From Amyloporia xantha (taxonomy: Eukaryota; Basidiomycota; Agaricomycetes; Polyporales; Adustoporiaceae), in NCBI GenBank assembly GCA_036971615.1, contig JAYKKR010000041.1:217247-281246 (forward strand): a stretch of 64,000 nucleotides of DNA, given 5' to 3'. This document shows, one piece after another, positions 1 through 9,733 of this stretch (position 1 is its first letter; each line of letters opens with the position of its first letter). Both the position numbers and the translations under genes were made by a program. The notes beneath the pieces are model-generated. The model had not been told where the DNA came from. It searched no databases and saw nothing but the letters and a program-made list of their open reading frames with translations.

Positions 1-163
1 CACAGCGTAGTGATAGAAACTCGTCAGGTTGCTCTGATACAGTAGATACATTTGGGACAGGTGTTGAACCTGGAGCCCGTACATGCGAACCGGGTGGCGT
101 AGAAGCGGCCGGTACATACGGTGCGACGACGTCGCCATTGTGTCCTCCATTTAGACTACTCAT
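1..163 (-). CDS. LINE ORF2, first 54 codons only
   Basis: Starts with an ATG at 163-161 that shares bases with the ORF1 stop TGA at 162-160, giving the string ATGA. The frame stays open to the window edge. The visible N-terminus (begins MSSLNGGHNGD) is a Pro/Ser/Thr-rich leader and does not yet reach the endonuclease domain expected of a Tad-like ORF2. Identity rests on position behind ORF1, not on any catalytic motif seen here. Confidence 0.6.
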   Translation of the reverse strand, partial: MSSLNGGHNGDVVAPYVPAASTPPGSHVRAPGSTPVPNVSTVSEQPDEFLSLRC

Positions 164-2760
164 GCAGAAACTTCGGAGAAACTACCTTCGCGGGCGCCCG
201 AAGACTCCGCCTGTTCCGGTCCGGGGCGGGGCGTCTGCTCCCGCTCGGACTCGTCCGTAACAAACTCGCCCAGCTCGCGCTCACTGTTCTCAGCGGCGGC
301 TGCGGCGGCCTTCTCTGTGCGCTTCCTCTCGGCTATACCCCGGCGGCGCTCGTTGTCTGCGGTCTTTTCCGCCCTTTGGATGCCTGCGATGGCCGGCACC
401 TTCAGCGGGTGTGCCTTGTGCCACGCGGACTTCTTCTTGTTCCGAACAAACGGGCACTTGGGCGCGTCCGCGGCATGTCCCCTGACCCCGCAGTTCGGGC
501 AGAAGTAGTGGTCCTCCGGGCAGAAGATCTGGTCGACCTTCTGCGCCGCTCGGGCCCGAGCGCAGCACGAGCTGTAGAACTCGTGCATGTCAGATTCGTG
601 TGCCTCGCCGCATTTGACGCAGCATTGGTTGTTGACACGGCAGATGGTGACGTGATGTCCCCAACGCCAGCATCGAATACACTGGGGCGTGGTCTCGGCT
701 TCCCACCATACCTCCAGCGTCTTGTTCACTCCGAAGAACGAAACTTGCTTACTGGCCCATTTCTGAGCCACATGTCCGGCGCGCGTGTCCTCGATAGCAA
801 AGACCAGCACTCCTGTTCCATTCTTGGACGACGCCAAGCGCGCCCTAGGCGAATTCCCCCAAGGCGGCATAATCTCGCTCAGCTTGGGGTTATTGGTCCG
901 CATCTCTGCTTCCCACTCCGCAGTCGTGTAAGGCACTCGATCCGCGGGCTTGGTTCCAGGAGGCGCCGGCTTGTAGACCTTTACCGCCTTGATGCTCATG
1001 AGCGTGAGCACGTGCTGGTGATCGATGTTGACGATCGCCGGCTCGATGCCGTCCGTGTGGCAGTCGCCCGACGTAAACATGTAATTACGCTTACGTAGGC
1101 TTCCTAACTCCTCCACCGTTGGGCGAGTGAAGAAGGTGATGGCGAGATCCTGGCCTCTGGGGTGCCAGTGCATCTGCGTGACTCGGTTCTGGGTCCCACA
1201 GTCCTCTTGGAACCCCCTGCGTGTCTCCTCCTGGATGCTCTCGAGCGACGAACGCCCTTCCTCCGGGATAGGAATATTGAACTTGACAGACAGGGTGCGC
1301 GATGCATCCTGTCTGCCCTGCAGAGCGACGTGCCTCACCTGCATGCGCTGGGCGGGAGCCACAGCTTGCTGGGGGGGCGCTACTGGAACGGGGGGCGGGC
1401 GAGCGGCGCCGGGGCGCGGACGCGGGTCCTTCGTTGGGGTGGGTCGTCTACCTGCCGGGCGCTGGGCGCGGAGGTCGATGAATGGGGTGGCAGGCAGGGG
1501 AGCCGCCGCGGCAGGGTTGAGACCACGTGCGATGCTAAGCGCTGCCGTGATCGGAATACTAGGGGCTAGCGCGCCAATACGGGCCGCTTCGCCGAGGGCG
1601 CTCCAGTCCATGGAAGAATTGAGCATGAGATCTATCACCTGCTTTTTGTGGGCAGGCGACTGGGCGCGGGTTGCAGACTCAGAGGGGGCGTCAGCCCGCT
1701 TCTTGCCTTTGTCCTTCTTTCCTCCAGCTGACGGTTCCTCAATTCGGACCTGCTTCGCTGCTGATGACGCCGTGGCCTCCGCGTACGAGGGCTTCTTGGC
1801 TACTTCATCGACTCTCCCAGACAGGGTCTTGAGAGTCACGTTGATCTGGGCGAGCTGCTGCGATATGTCACCGCTTCCGCTCCCTCCCTCCTGAGGGGCC
1901 GTCGTCGCTTTGTGGACTTCGTCGACTCTGCGTTTGATGTAGGCTAAGAACTTGCCCACATTCTCATCGAACGCGGCGAGCTTGGTGCCGATCGATTCGA
2001 ACTTCTTGACCTGCTCGTCCCTCTCCGCGAGGAGGACACGCATAGTCTCTACATTCTCCAGGCCTTCGGACAATACCGACACCTGGGATCGTTCCTCGAG
2101 GCCGGCGAGCTGGAACATGAGTCCCATGCACACCATACCTGAATTGAAGGCGTTGCGCCAATGCCCATATATCTCAGTCGGGTCTTCTTTGAGTTTTACC
2201 TGGACGTATCGCTGGAGACGTCCGAAATCTCTCATGATAGCTGAAGACATAGCAGCGAATGACTCCCCCATGGCCGAAATGAGGTCATCCTCGTCTACGC
2301 CTCGCATGCTAAGGTTTCCGTAGAAGACCCGGAGGTCTCCTGGGAGCGCTGGTTCTTCTGCAGCCTGGGCCGCATGGGACTGGGGGTGCATGATAAGCAT
2401 CTTATCGATGTTCTCACGCTTATTACTCACCGCTACCGGGGGTGTAGCCTGGTGGGGGTGAATGGTGAGGTCGTCCTCAGCAGCCTGGAAGGTGCTCGGT
2501 ACAACGTCGTCTGGGGAATCTTGGTCCATTGGACCTTGACTCGTGGGTTCGAGAGACTGCTCGCGAGAGCGTCTCCCTTCGACTCGTGCAGTTTCTACTC
2601 GTGTCTGAGGGCGCTGAGTATATGGTGTGGTGCTAGGGGCGTCGTTGCGCCCCCGCGCAGTGGCGGAAGCACTCGTCGTCCGGGTAGGGCCCGTTCGACC
2701 AACGACTTGTGGAGTTCCTTGGGATGAGGATGGGGATAGAGGCGAAGGATTGGGTGCCAT
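160..2760 (-). CDS. LINE ORF1, Gag-like zinc-knuckle protein
   Basis: 866 residues, single exon. The N-terminal 80 residues are Ser/Pro/Thr-rich and disordered. Residues of about 130-320 are mostly helical and probably a self-association region. A basic, Pro-rich linker follows near 330-480. The C-terminal third carries zinc knuckles: CIRCWRWGHHVTIC (CX2CX4HX4C, about residue 690), a second Cys/His cluster starting CCVKCGEAH, and CPNCGVRGHAADAPKC (about residue 750). Such knuckles bind the element RNA during retrotransposition. The last 60 residues are Glu/Arg-rich. The stop codon overlaps the ORF2 start. Alternative: domesticated gag gene, unlikely given the ORF2 start behind it. Confidence 0.85.
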   Translation of the reverse strand: MAPNPSPLSPSSSQGTPQVVGRTGPTRTTSASATARGRNDAPSTTPYTQRPQTRVETARVEGRRSREQSLEPTSQGPMDQDSPDDVVPSTFQAAEDDLTIHPHQATPPVAVSNKRENIDKMLIMHPQSHAAQAAEEPALPGDLRVFYGNLSMRGVDEDDLISAMGESFAAMSSAIMRDFGRLQRYVQVKLKEDPTEIYGHWRNAFNSGMVCMGLMFQLAGLEERSQVSVLSEGLENVETMRVLLAERDEQVKKFESIGTKLAAFDENVGKFLAYIKRRVDEVHKATTAPQEGGSGSGDISQQLAQINVTLKTLSGRVDEVAKKPSYAEATASSAAKQVRIEEPSAGGKKDKGKKRADAPSESATRAQSPAHKKQVIDLMLNSSMDWSALGEAARIGALAPSIPITAALSIARGLNPAAAAPLPATPFIDLRAQRPAGRRPTPTKDPRPRPGAARPPPVPVAPPQQAVAPAQRMQVRHVALQGRQDASRTLSVKFNIPIPEEGRSSLESIQEETRRGFQEDCGTQNRVTQMHWHPRGQDLAITFFTRPTVEELGSLRKRNYMFTSGDCHTDGIEPAIVNIDHQHVLTLMSIKAVKVYKPAPPGTKPADRVPYTTAEWEAEMRTNNPKLSEIMPPWGNSPRARLASSKNGTGVLVFAIEDTRAGHVAQKWASKQVSFFGVNKTLEVWWEAETTPQCIRCWRWGHHVTICRVNNQCCVKCGEAHESDMHEFYSSCCARARAAQKVDQIFCPEDHYFCPNCGVRGHAADAPKCPFVRNKKKSAWHKAHPLKVPAIAGIQRAEKTADNERRRGIAERKRTEKAAAAAAENSERELGEFVTDESEREQTPRPGPEQAESSGAREGSFSEVSA

Positions 2761-3070
2761 TTCGGGCGCCTAAGCTAGAAGGTGGTGGTACAGGAACAAG
2801 ATGCGGCGCACATGTGTGAGTCGCGACTGACTTTTGCGCTTCTTTAGACTTTCACTCGCTCGTTCGACTGGGAAATACATACCTCCCAGAATATCTACTC
2901 ATTCCACAGAGCCCGTGCAGACTTTTTTTTCCCGATGAACTCAAGCCTCCTCGACCACATTTTACGGGATGAGATACTTCCGATTCTATCATGATGGAGT
3001 CGATAACTATCTTGAGCTGGAACACAGGAAGTCTGCAAATCTGCTCGTCTTGGATTCATCAGCACTTTTG
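2761..3070. other. Possible LINE 5' UTR and intergenic DNA
   Basis: No convincing gene. The part next to 2760 is probably the untranslated leader of the LINE on the minus strand; its true 5' end cannot be seen. The sequence turns AT-rich toward 3070. Confidence 0.4.
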
Positions 3071-3173
3071 CATATTCCTGACACCCTGACAGCCCTGACA
3101 TAATTTCGTCAGGCTGTCAGAGCCGTCAGGCCACAGGGACATTAGTTTAAAACCGAATATAATATGGAAAATA

Positions 3174-3258
3174 AAATGCACTCATACAGAATTGAACCCC
3201 AAGACTTAGACAAACAAGAAGTAAACATTAAGGATGACCACTACACCACAAGACCATA
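3174..3258 (-). repeat. tRNA-derived SINE head, left arm
   Basis: Read on the minus strand, an A-box-like TGGTGTAGTGGTCA is followed about 35 nt later by a B-box-like GGGGTTCAATTCTG, the internal promoter elements of RNA polymerase III tRNA genes. No acceptor stem closes, so this is not a functional tRNA gene. The downstream tail matches that of the right arm. Confidence 0.6.
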
Positions 3259-3573
3259 AATATATCAAACTACTTAAACATTATGCTCTGAAGTTTCTCC
3301 AAGGGTTTCAATCTATTTGGACTTCAACAAATTTCGACTTTTTGACTTCTTTTATATTGAGTCAATTTAAGCCAGATTAGGGAAATACCAATTCAGATAC
3401 AGACCTATGCAATGCTGATTATCTTCAAAACAATGTCAAATAGTATTGCATAGACTCCACCATTATAATATATCAGGTTGCATGTAATTCCAAGCCTTGT
3501 TAGAGTGCACATATTTGAAGACCCTTGGGGATTAATGATGATATATTGATTAAATAGTTAGCTCTAAAGAAGC

Positions 3574-3652
3574 TGTTATGGTGTAGTGGTTATGTTGCAC
3601 TCATACTTATCATATATATTAATGCATGAGTTCAATTCCTGTGAATGGCATT
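3574..3652 (+). repeat. tRNA-derived SINE head, right arm
   Basis: A-box-like TGGTGTAGTGGTTATG at 3579 and B-box-like GAGTTCAATTCCT at 3628, spaced as in a tRNA gene. The acceptor ends do not pair. Same tail as the left arm but opposite orientation. Confidence 0.6.
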
Positions 3653-4003
3653 TTATTTTCAGAGTTTTAGTTAGTTCTCTGACAAACACTGACAACCCTG
3701 AGCATCCTGATGGGTTTTTTCTGATGGAGTATCTAACCCAAACTGACAGCTGGTGTCCTGACATCCCTGACAGGTCCTGAAAGGCCCTGACAAGCCGTTT
3801 GTCAGGGCTGTCAGGGCATTTGCAGAAGTTCTGATGTTTTAAACTATGCTTCTTACAATTGCAGTCGCATATATCGTTTTTTGAAGGTGACATCATCTGT
3901 CAAACGTTTCCAGTATCGGCACCGGTTCAGCATTGGGGTCTCCGTGTCTCTCTCAGGATGTTGCATGAGGTAACACCAGAAATGGACCCATAAGGATAGG
4001 TCA

Positions 4004-4009
4004 TATAAA
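4004..4009 (+). promoter_or_regulatory. TATA box of the dead SDR gene
   Basis: TATAAA about 62 nt upstream of the ATG at 4071; a plausible relic promoter. Confidence 0.35.
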
Positions 4010-4070
4010 CACTGTTCCCTTCACACTGTCTTGTTCTTTCCACCAGTCACTGGAGGTATGCGCATCCTAC

Positions 4071-4851
4071 ATGTCGTCCTACTTGGTTACAGGTGCTAGC
4101 AGGGGCCTTGGCCTCGGCCTCATCAAAGAGCTGGCACGACGTTATCCGGAATACGTGGAAAATATGATTGACTGACTGTTATGATGGGTGTACAGCTCCA
4201 AGACCCTCACAATGATGTCCTGGCTGCTGCTCGGAACCCCGATGCATCCAGCGGACTGCAGGAGTTGGAAGCTAAATATCCTGAGTGTCAACTAGCGACA
4301 ATTCCATTGGACGTCATCTATGCAGAAAGAGTTCGTCAGGCAGTGGAGTACGCAGCGGCGCTACTACCGAATGGGCTTTACTGCCTCATCAACAACGCAG
4401 GGATCAGTCTCGACCCGTTTGCTACCGCCGGTAACATGTTTGCAATGTATGACAACAGCTCTGACACACCATGATGTGCTCTGTTCTTTCTAAATTACAC
4501 AGCAATCTCGATTTCCTGGAAGAAGAATTATAAGTCAGTGCTATTTCTCCGATTCGCGTAGCCCGTGCATTCTTGTCTCTCATTCGTCAAGGCAACGACA
4601 AGAAGATCGTCTTCATCACGTCTAATCTTGCGTCTGTAGAGCTCGCTCTAGTCTTCGGCGCGTTTAGCGATACGTACTCGATGGCCAAAGCTGCACTCTA
4701 AATGTAGGTCTTGAATATATTCCAATGGCGGCGGCCTCCTACATATCGATCGTCCAACGTTGATGGAATCCCATGATCCAGGCTCGCTCGTCGATGAGGC
4801 ACCCATCTACGCCCAGAGGGAATCACCGTAGTTCTTATTCACCCTGGTGAG
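4071..4851 (+). pseudogene. Short-chain dehydrogenase pseudogene (tandem copy 1)
   Basis: Starts well: MSSYLVTGASRGLGLG carries the SDR nucleotide-binding motif, and the NNAG motif (INNAGIS) is present near 4390. It is then broken. The donor site that matches the first intron of the downstream copy reads GC instead of GT. A TAA at about 4529 replaces an Arg codon of the downstream copy, and a TAA at about 4699 follows the catalytic Tyr-Met-Ala-Lys segment. The last exon, which in the intact family holds WVDTDMG and the end YDGT.LPW, is missing. The remains are still clearly homologous to the gene at 5325, so this is a decayed tandem duplicate. Confidence 0.8.
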
Positions 4852-5324
4852 CCGTTGTATTACAGTAGTTATCCTTTTTCCCAGTTCGATGAAAAATGGC
4901 AGGTTGGGTTACGACAGATATGGGCAACATACTTGATGACCAAGCCGAGCTTTGCATTCAGATTTGACATCCTCGTCAAGGCAGCCGCCTGTGTCAAATA
5001 ATGTTTACCAGTGATACTTGCTTTGTAAGAGCTTGAGAAATGACTGAGCCAGTCGCTAACCTGAATAGCACCGACCGGCGCGGTCATATCAGAGTTATAC
5101 TCCTGACTAACACATCGCAAACTTCTATCTCCTGACAGAATGTATTAACATTCCCACTCCCAGTGTTCGATTTGCAACGCTTCTTGGTCATGCGGTATAT
5201 TCCATGCTTACTCACCTGCCTGGAGCAGGCTTTATCTCACAGAGTCACGTATATATTACTCGCTCAAGCCCTTCTGACTCGCATTCTGTATATCACACTA
5301 CAGACCCACTTGGACTGGTCGACA

Positions 5325-6304
5325 ATGCCCTCCTATCTTGTTACTGGGGCTAGTAGAGGGATTGGACTAGCGATTGTTGAAGAGTTGGTAGGAACGTTCC
5401 CTAAGTGTTATGTCATCCATCTGATATGTGTCCGCATCAGCTCAAAGATGATAATAATGTCGTGGTAGCTACCGCCCGTAACCCTAGTGGATCCGGTGGT
5501 TTGCAGAGTCTGAGGACGATCTACCCCGAGCATAGACTCGCGATCATCAAACTGGAGGTGACCGACGAGGCAAGTGTTCGGCTAGCCGCACAAGCCGTGT
5601 CCACTCTGCTCCCTGACGGCTTGGACTGCATCATCAACAATGCAGCCGTTTCCCTCCAGCCACTCATTCAGTTTGAAGAATGGTCTGTGAAAATATCACG
5701 AGTTCGCAATATAGTCGCTTGTTCAATCACGCTGTTTTTGCAGTGATTTAGATATGTTCGAAGAAGAGTTGCGCGTCAATGTGATTTCTCCCGTCCGCGT
5801 AGTCCGTGCATTTATGCCTCTTATTCGGAGAGGGAGCGGTAAGAAGGTGGTATTCATAACGTCCAACGGCGGTTCCCTGGAACTGAATATGCTCCGCGTA
5901 TCAGCACATTGGCCCAGACTTACTCGGCTTCGAAGGCTGCCCTTAACATGTATGCTCACAACCTGATCCTTCATTATTCATGACATTGACTCTTCTAGGT
6001 TGGCTCGAAAATGGGGCACCTGTGTCTGTGCGGAAGGCATCACTACGGTTCTCGTTCATCCAGGTGAATGGGCATGTTCCTTCGTGCTTACCACAGTGCT
6101 TTAAACTGCGCGATGGACTGTTCAGGTTGGGTGGACACCGACATGGGTAGTACGGTTGACAACGTGATTCAAGATTACGTGGCTGATATAGAGAAACTAA
6201 GCCCTCAAGAATCGGCGGTTGCATGCATCAGGGTCATTACGGAAGCTAAGCTCGAAGAGGCTGTCCGATACTACAGTTACGATGGGACCCAGCTTCCCTG
6301 GTAA
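5325..6304 (+). CDS. Short-chain dehydrogenase/reductase (tandem copy 2, one frame break)
   Basis: Cytosolic NAD(P)-dependent oxidoreductase of the C-factor-like fungal SDR group; substrate unknown. Exons as read: 5325-5387, 5441-5682, 5744-about 5949, about 6000-6064, 6125-6304. Motifs: TGASRGIG cofactor loop (residues 7-14), NNAA, TYSASK active site (Tyr-x-x-x-Lys), HPG/WVDTDMG, and the family-typical C-terminal YDGTQLPW. The intron between Asn-Met and LARKWG is GTATGC..TTCTAG. In exon 3 the frame before the active site (SLELNMLRVSAHWP) and the frame of TYSASK differ by one base at the CCC run 5913-5915. With one more C the protein would be continuous. So this is either a pseudogene or, more likely, a sequence error. 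Confidence 0.75.
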
Positions 6305-6910
6305 CTGGAATATTGACCATAACTGCATCATGCTTCGATTCGAAAATAAAACCAGAGCGTTGTATTCTTTCGTATGTGTCTTCTCAACCTGGTCCTACGG
6401 GACCTCGAATGTCTTTACTTCACCTATCTGGCGTCTGGCGTAGCTATCATTCACTATGACATCCGATTTGTTTGAGGCACCCTGCCGATATAAACCTACC
6501 TGTTGAGCTTCACGCACGAATGTCGCTTTCTTGTCCCAGTCACTCAATGCTACACCCACACAGCATACGTTCTTGGATTCAGTAAGTCGCAAATTACCGC
6601 CGATCGACCATAATCAAATCTTCCTTGATGTCTGTGTACCAACGACCTGTTAATGCTCCATGTCTGCTTACCTGTTATTTTGACATCGTGAGTTCTCAAT
6701 AAAGACCTGCTGCTGTCACAGTATTGCGTCGTTCAAATTCGAATATCCGAGTCATACAGCTCCTCGAAAACAAAAACTAGCAGCACTTCTCATGGACTTC
6801 ATAAATAATCGCGAGGCTGTCTGGGATGGTTTGAAGACGAGACTCTTACATTTGTCATAGAACACGATGGGATAAACAACGTCCAATAAATATAATGACG
6901 ACAATACACT
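6305..6910. other. Intergenic, no gene seen
   Basis: Holds the 3' ends of the convergent SDR gene (plus) and HIS1 (minus). Short open frames here have no recognisable motif. Confidence 0.5.
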
Positions 6911-8141
6911 TCATACTCGACAATTGTCCAGATTGAAAATCAAGATGTCTTCCGCACCTATTTTCACAAGCTCGTCCATGACGTCCGCTATCCTGTTTTT
7001 CTCTACCATGCTGCTCACTGCGACCCAGGCCTCGTCCTCCAACGGGCTGATCGTCGGTGCGCGTCGCCCAGGCGTGATGGTCGTCGCTGCATGCAGCTTC
7101 TCGCGGAGAATGTTGTACTCGCAGACGACGTACTTGCCTGCGGCAATGACACCGGCTATGCGGCTAGTGATGAGGTTGATGAGAGGTTCAAGAGTGACGT
7201 GTTTTGGAACGCTTGATTTGATGAGGACAGCCTCAGACTGGAGCAGTGTAGCAATAGCGTGCAGGCCGGCTGCACGCATAGTGTCTCCAGACTCTGCGGA
7301 ATGTATGAGATGTGTGTATTGTGCAAATCATTCATTTCTTACCGACGAGGTCAACTGAGAGGAAATCAGCTCAAAGAGCGCAGTATATTCACGAACCGGG
7401 TTTACGCACCGATTCCATCCGCAAGACCTAGCGCACACGCAGCCTCCACACTACCCCCAACATACTCAATTTTAGTTCGCTGTTCGCCCGCCAGATTTAA
7501 TCGATCGTCCATTTTGCTGAAGTATTGACCAGACAGCACTTCGAAGCTGGTGACGACACGCTTGCCCGCAAGCTGCTCTACTGTCTGTATGGACCCCGCT
7601 TCTGGTACCTGTACTTGAAGTGCGCACTTTCCAAAGTTCAGCTTCAGAACCTCCGTGACGTGAGCTTCCATCTGGGCCTCCAGAATGACATCCTGTCCCG
7701 TAATTCCAAGATCGACGTTACCCTTGCCGACGAAAGAGGGGATGTCGGATGCAGGGAGGAATACTCTGCTCCTTTATAATTAGACATGCATCCATAAATG
7801 ACATACAACACTCACAAGGCGATCGGGTGGTTCTTTACGAGGCAGACATCTAGCCTGTGGTGTCTCCGAAACTGAATATCGGCGCCTGAAATTGACATTG
7901 ATGATCGGCACAATCGACCTTCATCAGCAAGGCTTACCTGCCAGAAGCTCAAGGCATTTTTCGTGCAACCGGCCTGTCGATTTCTATCAAAATCCGCATC
8001 GAAAGAAATTTGAATCCCTAAATCCACCTTTCTTTGGGATTGCAAATAGAAGGCGACCATCGAGTGACTCCACGTCTAACTGCTTGTTTAATGAGGATTC
8101 GCAAGTGTACCATGTGTAAACTTACTCATGCTGACGTTCAT
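6911..8141 (-). CDS. HIS1: ATP phosphoribosyltransferase (histidine step 1)
   Basis: Joins ATP and PRPP in the first, feedback-controlled step of histidine synthesis. Exons on the minus strand: 8126-8141, 8028-8075, 7938-7973, 7885-7816, 7765-7410, 7354-7343 (12 nt), 7293-6911. Read through, the N-terminus is MNVSMNVESLDGRLLFAIPK, followed by KGRLHEKCLELLAGADIQF, the PASDIPSFVGKGNVDLGITG segment and the C-terminal HisG regulatory domain (about residues 210-end, MRAAGLHA...). This is the long-form enzyme of fungi. The first exon is only 16 nt; its start was chosen because it alone gives an open joint into the conserved frame. No frame breaks. Regulation: an E-box lies 133 nt upstream. Confidence 0.93.
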
Positions 8142-8273
8142 GCCCTAACGATCGTAAAGGAGAGTGAAAGAAAGAGACAAGCTGCTTGAGCGCTCTTCGC
8201 CATCGAGTCAAGTCTGCAGGGTGGAACTGCTTCGATCTAATCTAATCTCCAAAATGACCTCAGCACTGAATAT

Positions 8274-8279
8274 CACGTG
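8274..8279. promoter_or_regulatory. E-box CACGTG upstream of HIS1
   Basis: TCACGTG 133 bp upstream of the HIS1 ATG, between HIS1 and the AP-2 sigma gene. CACGTG is the palindromic bHLH (Cbf1/USF type) site; function inferred from position only. Confidence 0.35.
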
Positions 8280-8623
8280 TGCGGCGAGTAGTGCAGGCTC
8301 GGGTTCTACATTGAAATTCCTGTAATTATGGCAGTCAAAAGTACATTTGGAAGCCCGTGCAATCCGTGTCCATGCGGTACTAGTACTACATATATCTTCC
8401 AGTAGTCAACAGCTAATATTCGACTACAAAACCAAGCATATTCTTCGGCCACAGCAAGGGAGCGCCAGCCTTTCTACGACGATCAGGTCCATGGCAGCGC
8501 TGTCCATTTGTCGGGACCAGAGCCGTCGAAGTACGGGTGCAACATCGGAAAGCCAGTCACAGAGGTGACGAAACATCAGTCCGGCGGTCCAATCGCTCGA
8601 CTGTTATGTCGAATGGGTGCCGT

Positions 8624-9317
8624 TCATTCGAGCTTTTCTAGTTCCTCAAGCCTCGCCAGTACCACATCCTTGCTTGTCTCTTCGATCTCTCCTGCGAGGA
8701 AGACCTCGTCCAGGATAGCATAAACCTGGAACGGCAGTACAGTCAACAGAGATAAGGTAATTGAAGTCGTCTAAGCGAACCTTGTAGAAGTTAAACACCA
8801 GATCCAACTCGCAAACATTGTCGAAGAAAGAGTCTGCGCAAGTGAGCCCGAGAGTAGTATGAGACATTTTAAGCAACGAACCTAGCACTTCCACGAAGAG
8901 GTGAATCGCCTCCAGGTACGCTAGCTCGTTGTCATTCGCATCGACACACACGCAGAAGAACAGACCGGCGTAGCGTCTGTATACAATCTTCTGGTTCCGG
9001 AACTGCGGTAGAAATGCGGTGAGCGGTGACCAATGAACACGTCTACATACGCACCTCCACAAAGTTCGATTGGTATTTCTGATCTCGCGGAGCAACAAGT
9101 CGATGCACTTCACCACGCAGCCGAACCTATATTATTGCCTCAGGTGAGACAGTCTACGACTGCACGACAAGCACTCACCTTCTCATCATCATCGTATGGG
9201 ACATACCATTTCGACAGGCGTGTCTTTCCTTGTCGGTTCTGAATATGAGTTAGTTTCTGAGGACCAGAAGCTCGCCTTTGTGGTACTTACTGACCTGCAC
9301 AAGGATGAAGTTGATCA
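8624..9317 (-). CDS. APS2: AP-2 adaptor complex sigma subunit
   Basis: Small chain of the clathrin adaptor for endocytosis at the plasma membrane. Six exons: 9295-9317, 9179-9238, 9055-9126, 8882-9002, 8781-8833, 8624-8726; together about 144 residues, the usual sigma length. Read: [20 protein letters not shown] at the start, then [45 protein letters not shown], and [13 protein letters not shown] at the end, which match sigma-2 rather than sigma-1 ([14 protein letters not shown]). A longin-like fold is expected. Introns are 49-56 nt with standard borders. The start is the only ATG in frame before the conserved INFIL. Confidence 0.9.
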
Positions 9318-9697
9318 TGGTAAGTATTGAAAGCAACGCTCGCAAGCGCCCAAATAGGAGCTCTCAGAATTGGTACCCATCCGGATCCCGAAGTATAGGC
9401 TTTAACTTTCCAGTGAACAACGACATGCCTAATAGTAATGGACATCCACAAAAGATGGACGGATCCACCAGTAATATTATTACGATGTCAAAGTACAGAG
9501 TGGCATGTAAGGCCGAGTGGGAACTGAGCACCTCAACATTCATCATGCATGATCACCGTGACCAGTGTCCTGATACCCGTATTACGAGCCCGGTATATGG
9601 ATCCGAGCCATGAAACATCGGATAGGCGTCAGTTATACGGCGGTGCAGTCGATGGATCTAGGTGACAATATTGAAAAGGCAGATCCTGAAGCCACTG
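9318..9697. other. Divergent promoter region APS2/TRP4
   Basis: Short open frames on both strands have no motif. The block lies between the divergent starts of the sigma subunit and TRP4. Confidence 0.5.
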
Positions 9698-9705
9698 TGA
9701 GTCAT
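9698..9705 (+). promoter_or_regulatory. Gcn4/Cpc1-like site in front of TRP4
   Basis: TGAGTCAT, the core of the general amino-acid control element, ends 29 nt before the TRP4 ATG. The close spacing to the start is unusual (it may lie in the leader), so this is a suggestion only. Confidence 0.35.
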
Positions 9706-9733
9706 ACCGCCCACGATTCCCTTACCCCTCACA

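Larger units (their letters stand above)
1..2760 (-). mobile_element. Non-LTR (LINE) retrotransposon, Tad-like, 5' half
   Basis: The element runs on the minus strand and leaves the window at base 1. Seen: a long intronless ORF1 with three C-terminal zinc knuckles, followed directly by the start of a second ORF. This is the layout of fungal LINEs of the Tad/I group, in which ORF1 is a nucleic-acid-binding Gag-like protein and ORF2 carries endonuclease and reverse transcriptase. The absence of introns contrasts with all host genes around it. ORF1 has no stop or frameshift, which suggests a young insertion. The 5' boundary is somewhere upstream of 2760; no target-site duplication can be recognised because the 3' end is outside the window. 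Confidence 0.85.
3071..3832. repeat. Composite inverted repeat: tRNA-like arms plus GTCAGG hairpins
   Basis: Two tRNA-like modules face outward in inverted orientation, separated by about 320 bp of AT-rich DNA. Each is followed by the same short tail (TGCATTTTATTTTC on the left arm read on minus, GGCATTTTATTTTC on the right arm) and then by a stretch crowded with CTGACA/TGTCAG words. The outer stretches can fold: on the left, three CCTGACA-type words face three GTCAGG-type words around 3080-3130; on the right CCCTGACAA and TTGTCAGGG (about 3786-3812) pair around a short loop. The block has about one CpG in 640 bp. Either two SINE copies inserted head to head, or one double-headed element. Confidence 0.65.

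Noticed and set aside
121..1098. Long plus-strand frame (325 codons) over the LINE
   Set aside because: It is the antisense of ORF1 zinc-knuckle and basic regions, Arg/Leu-rich by codon shadow, and shows no motif.
3174..3652. Functional tRNA genes
   Set aside because: A and B boxes are present, but acceptor and anticodon stems do not form.
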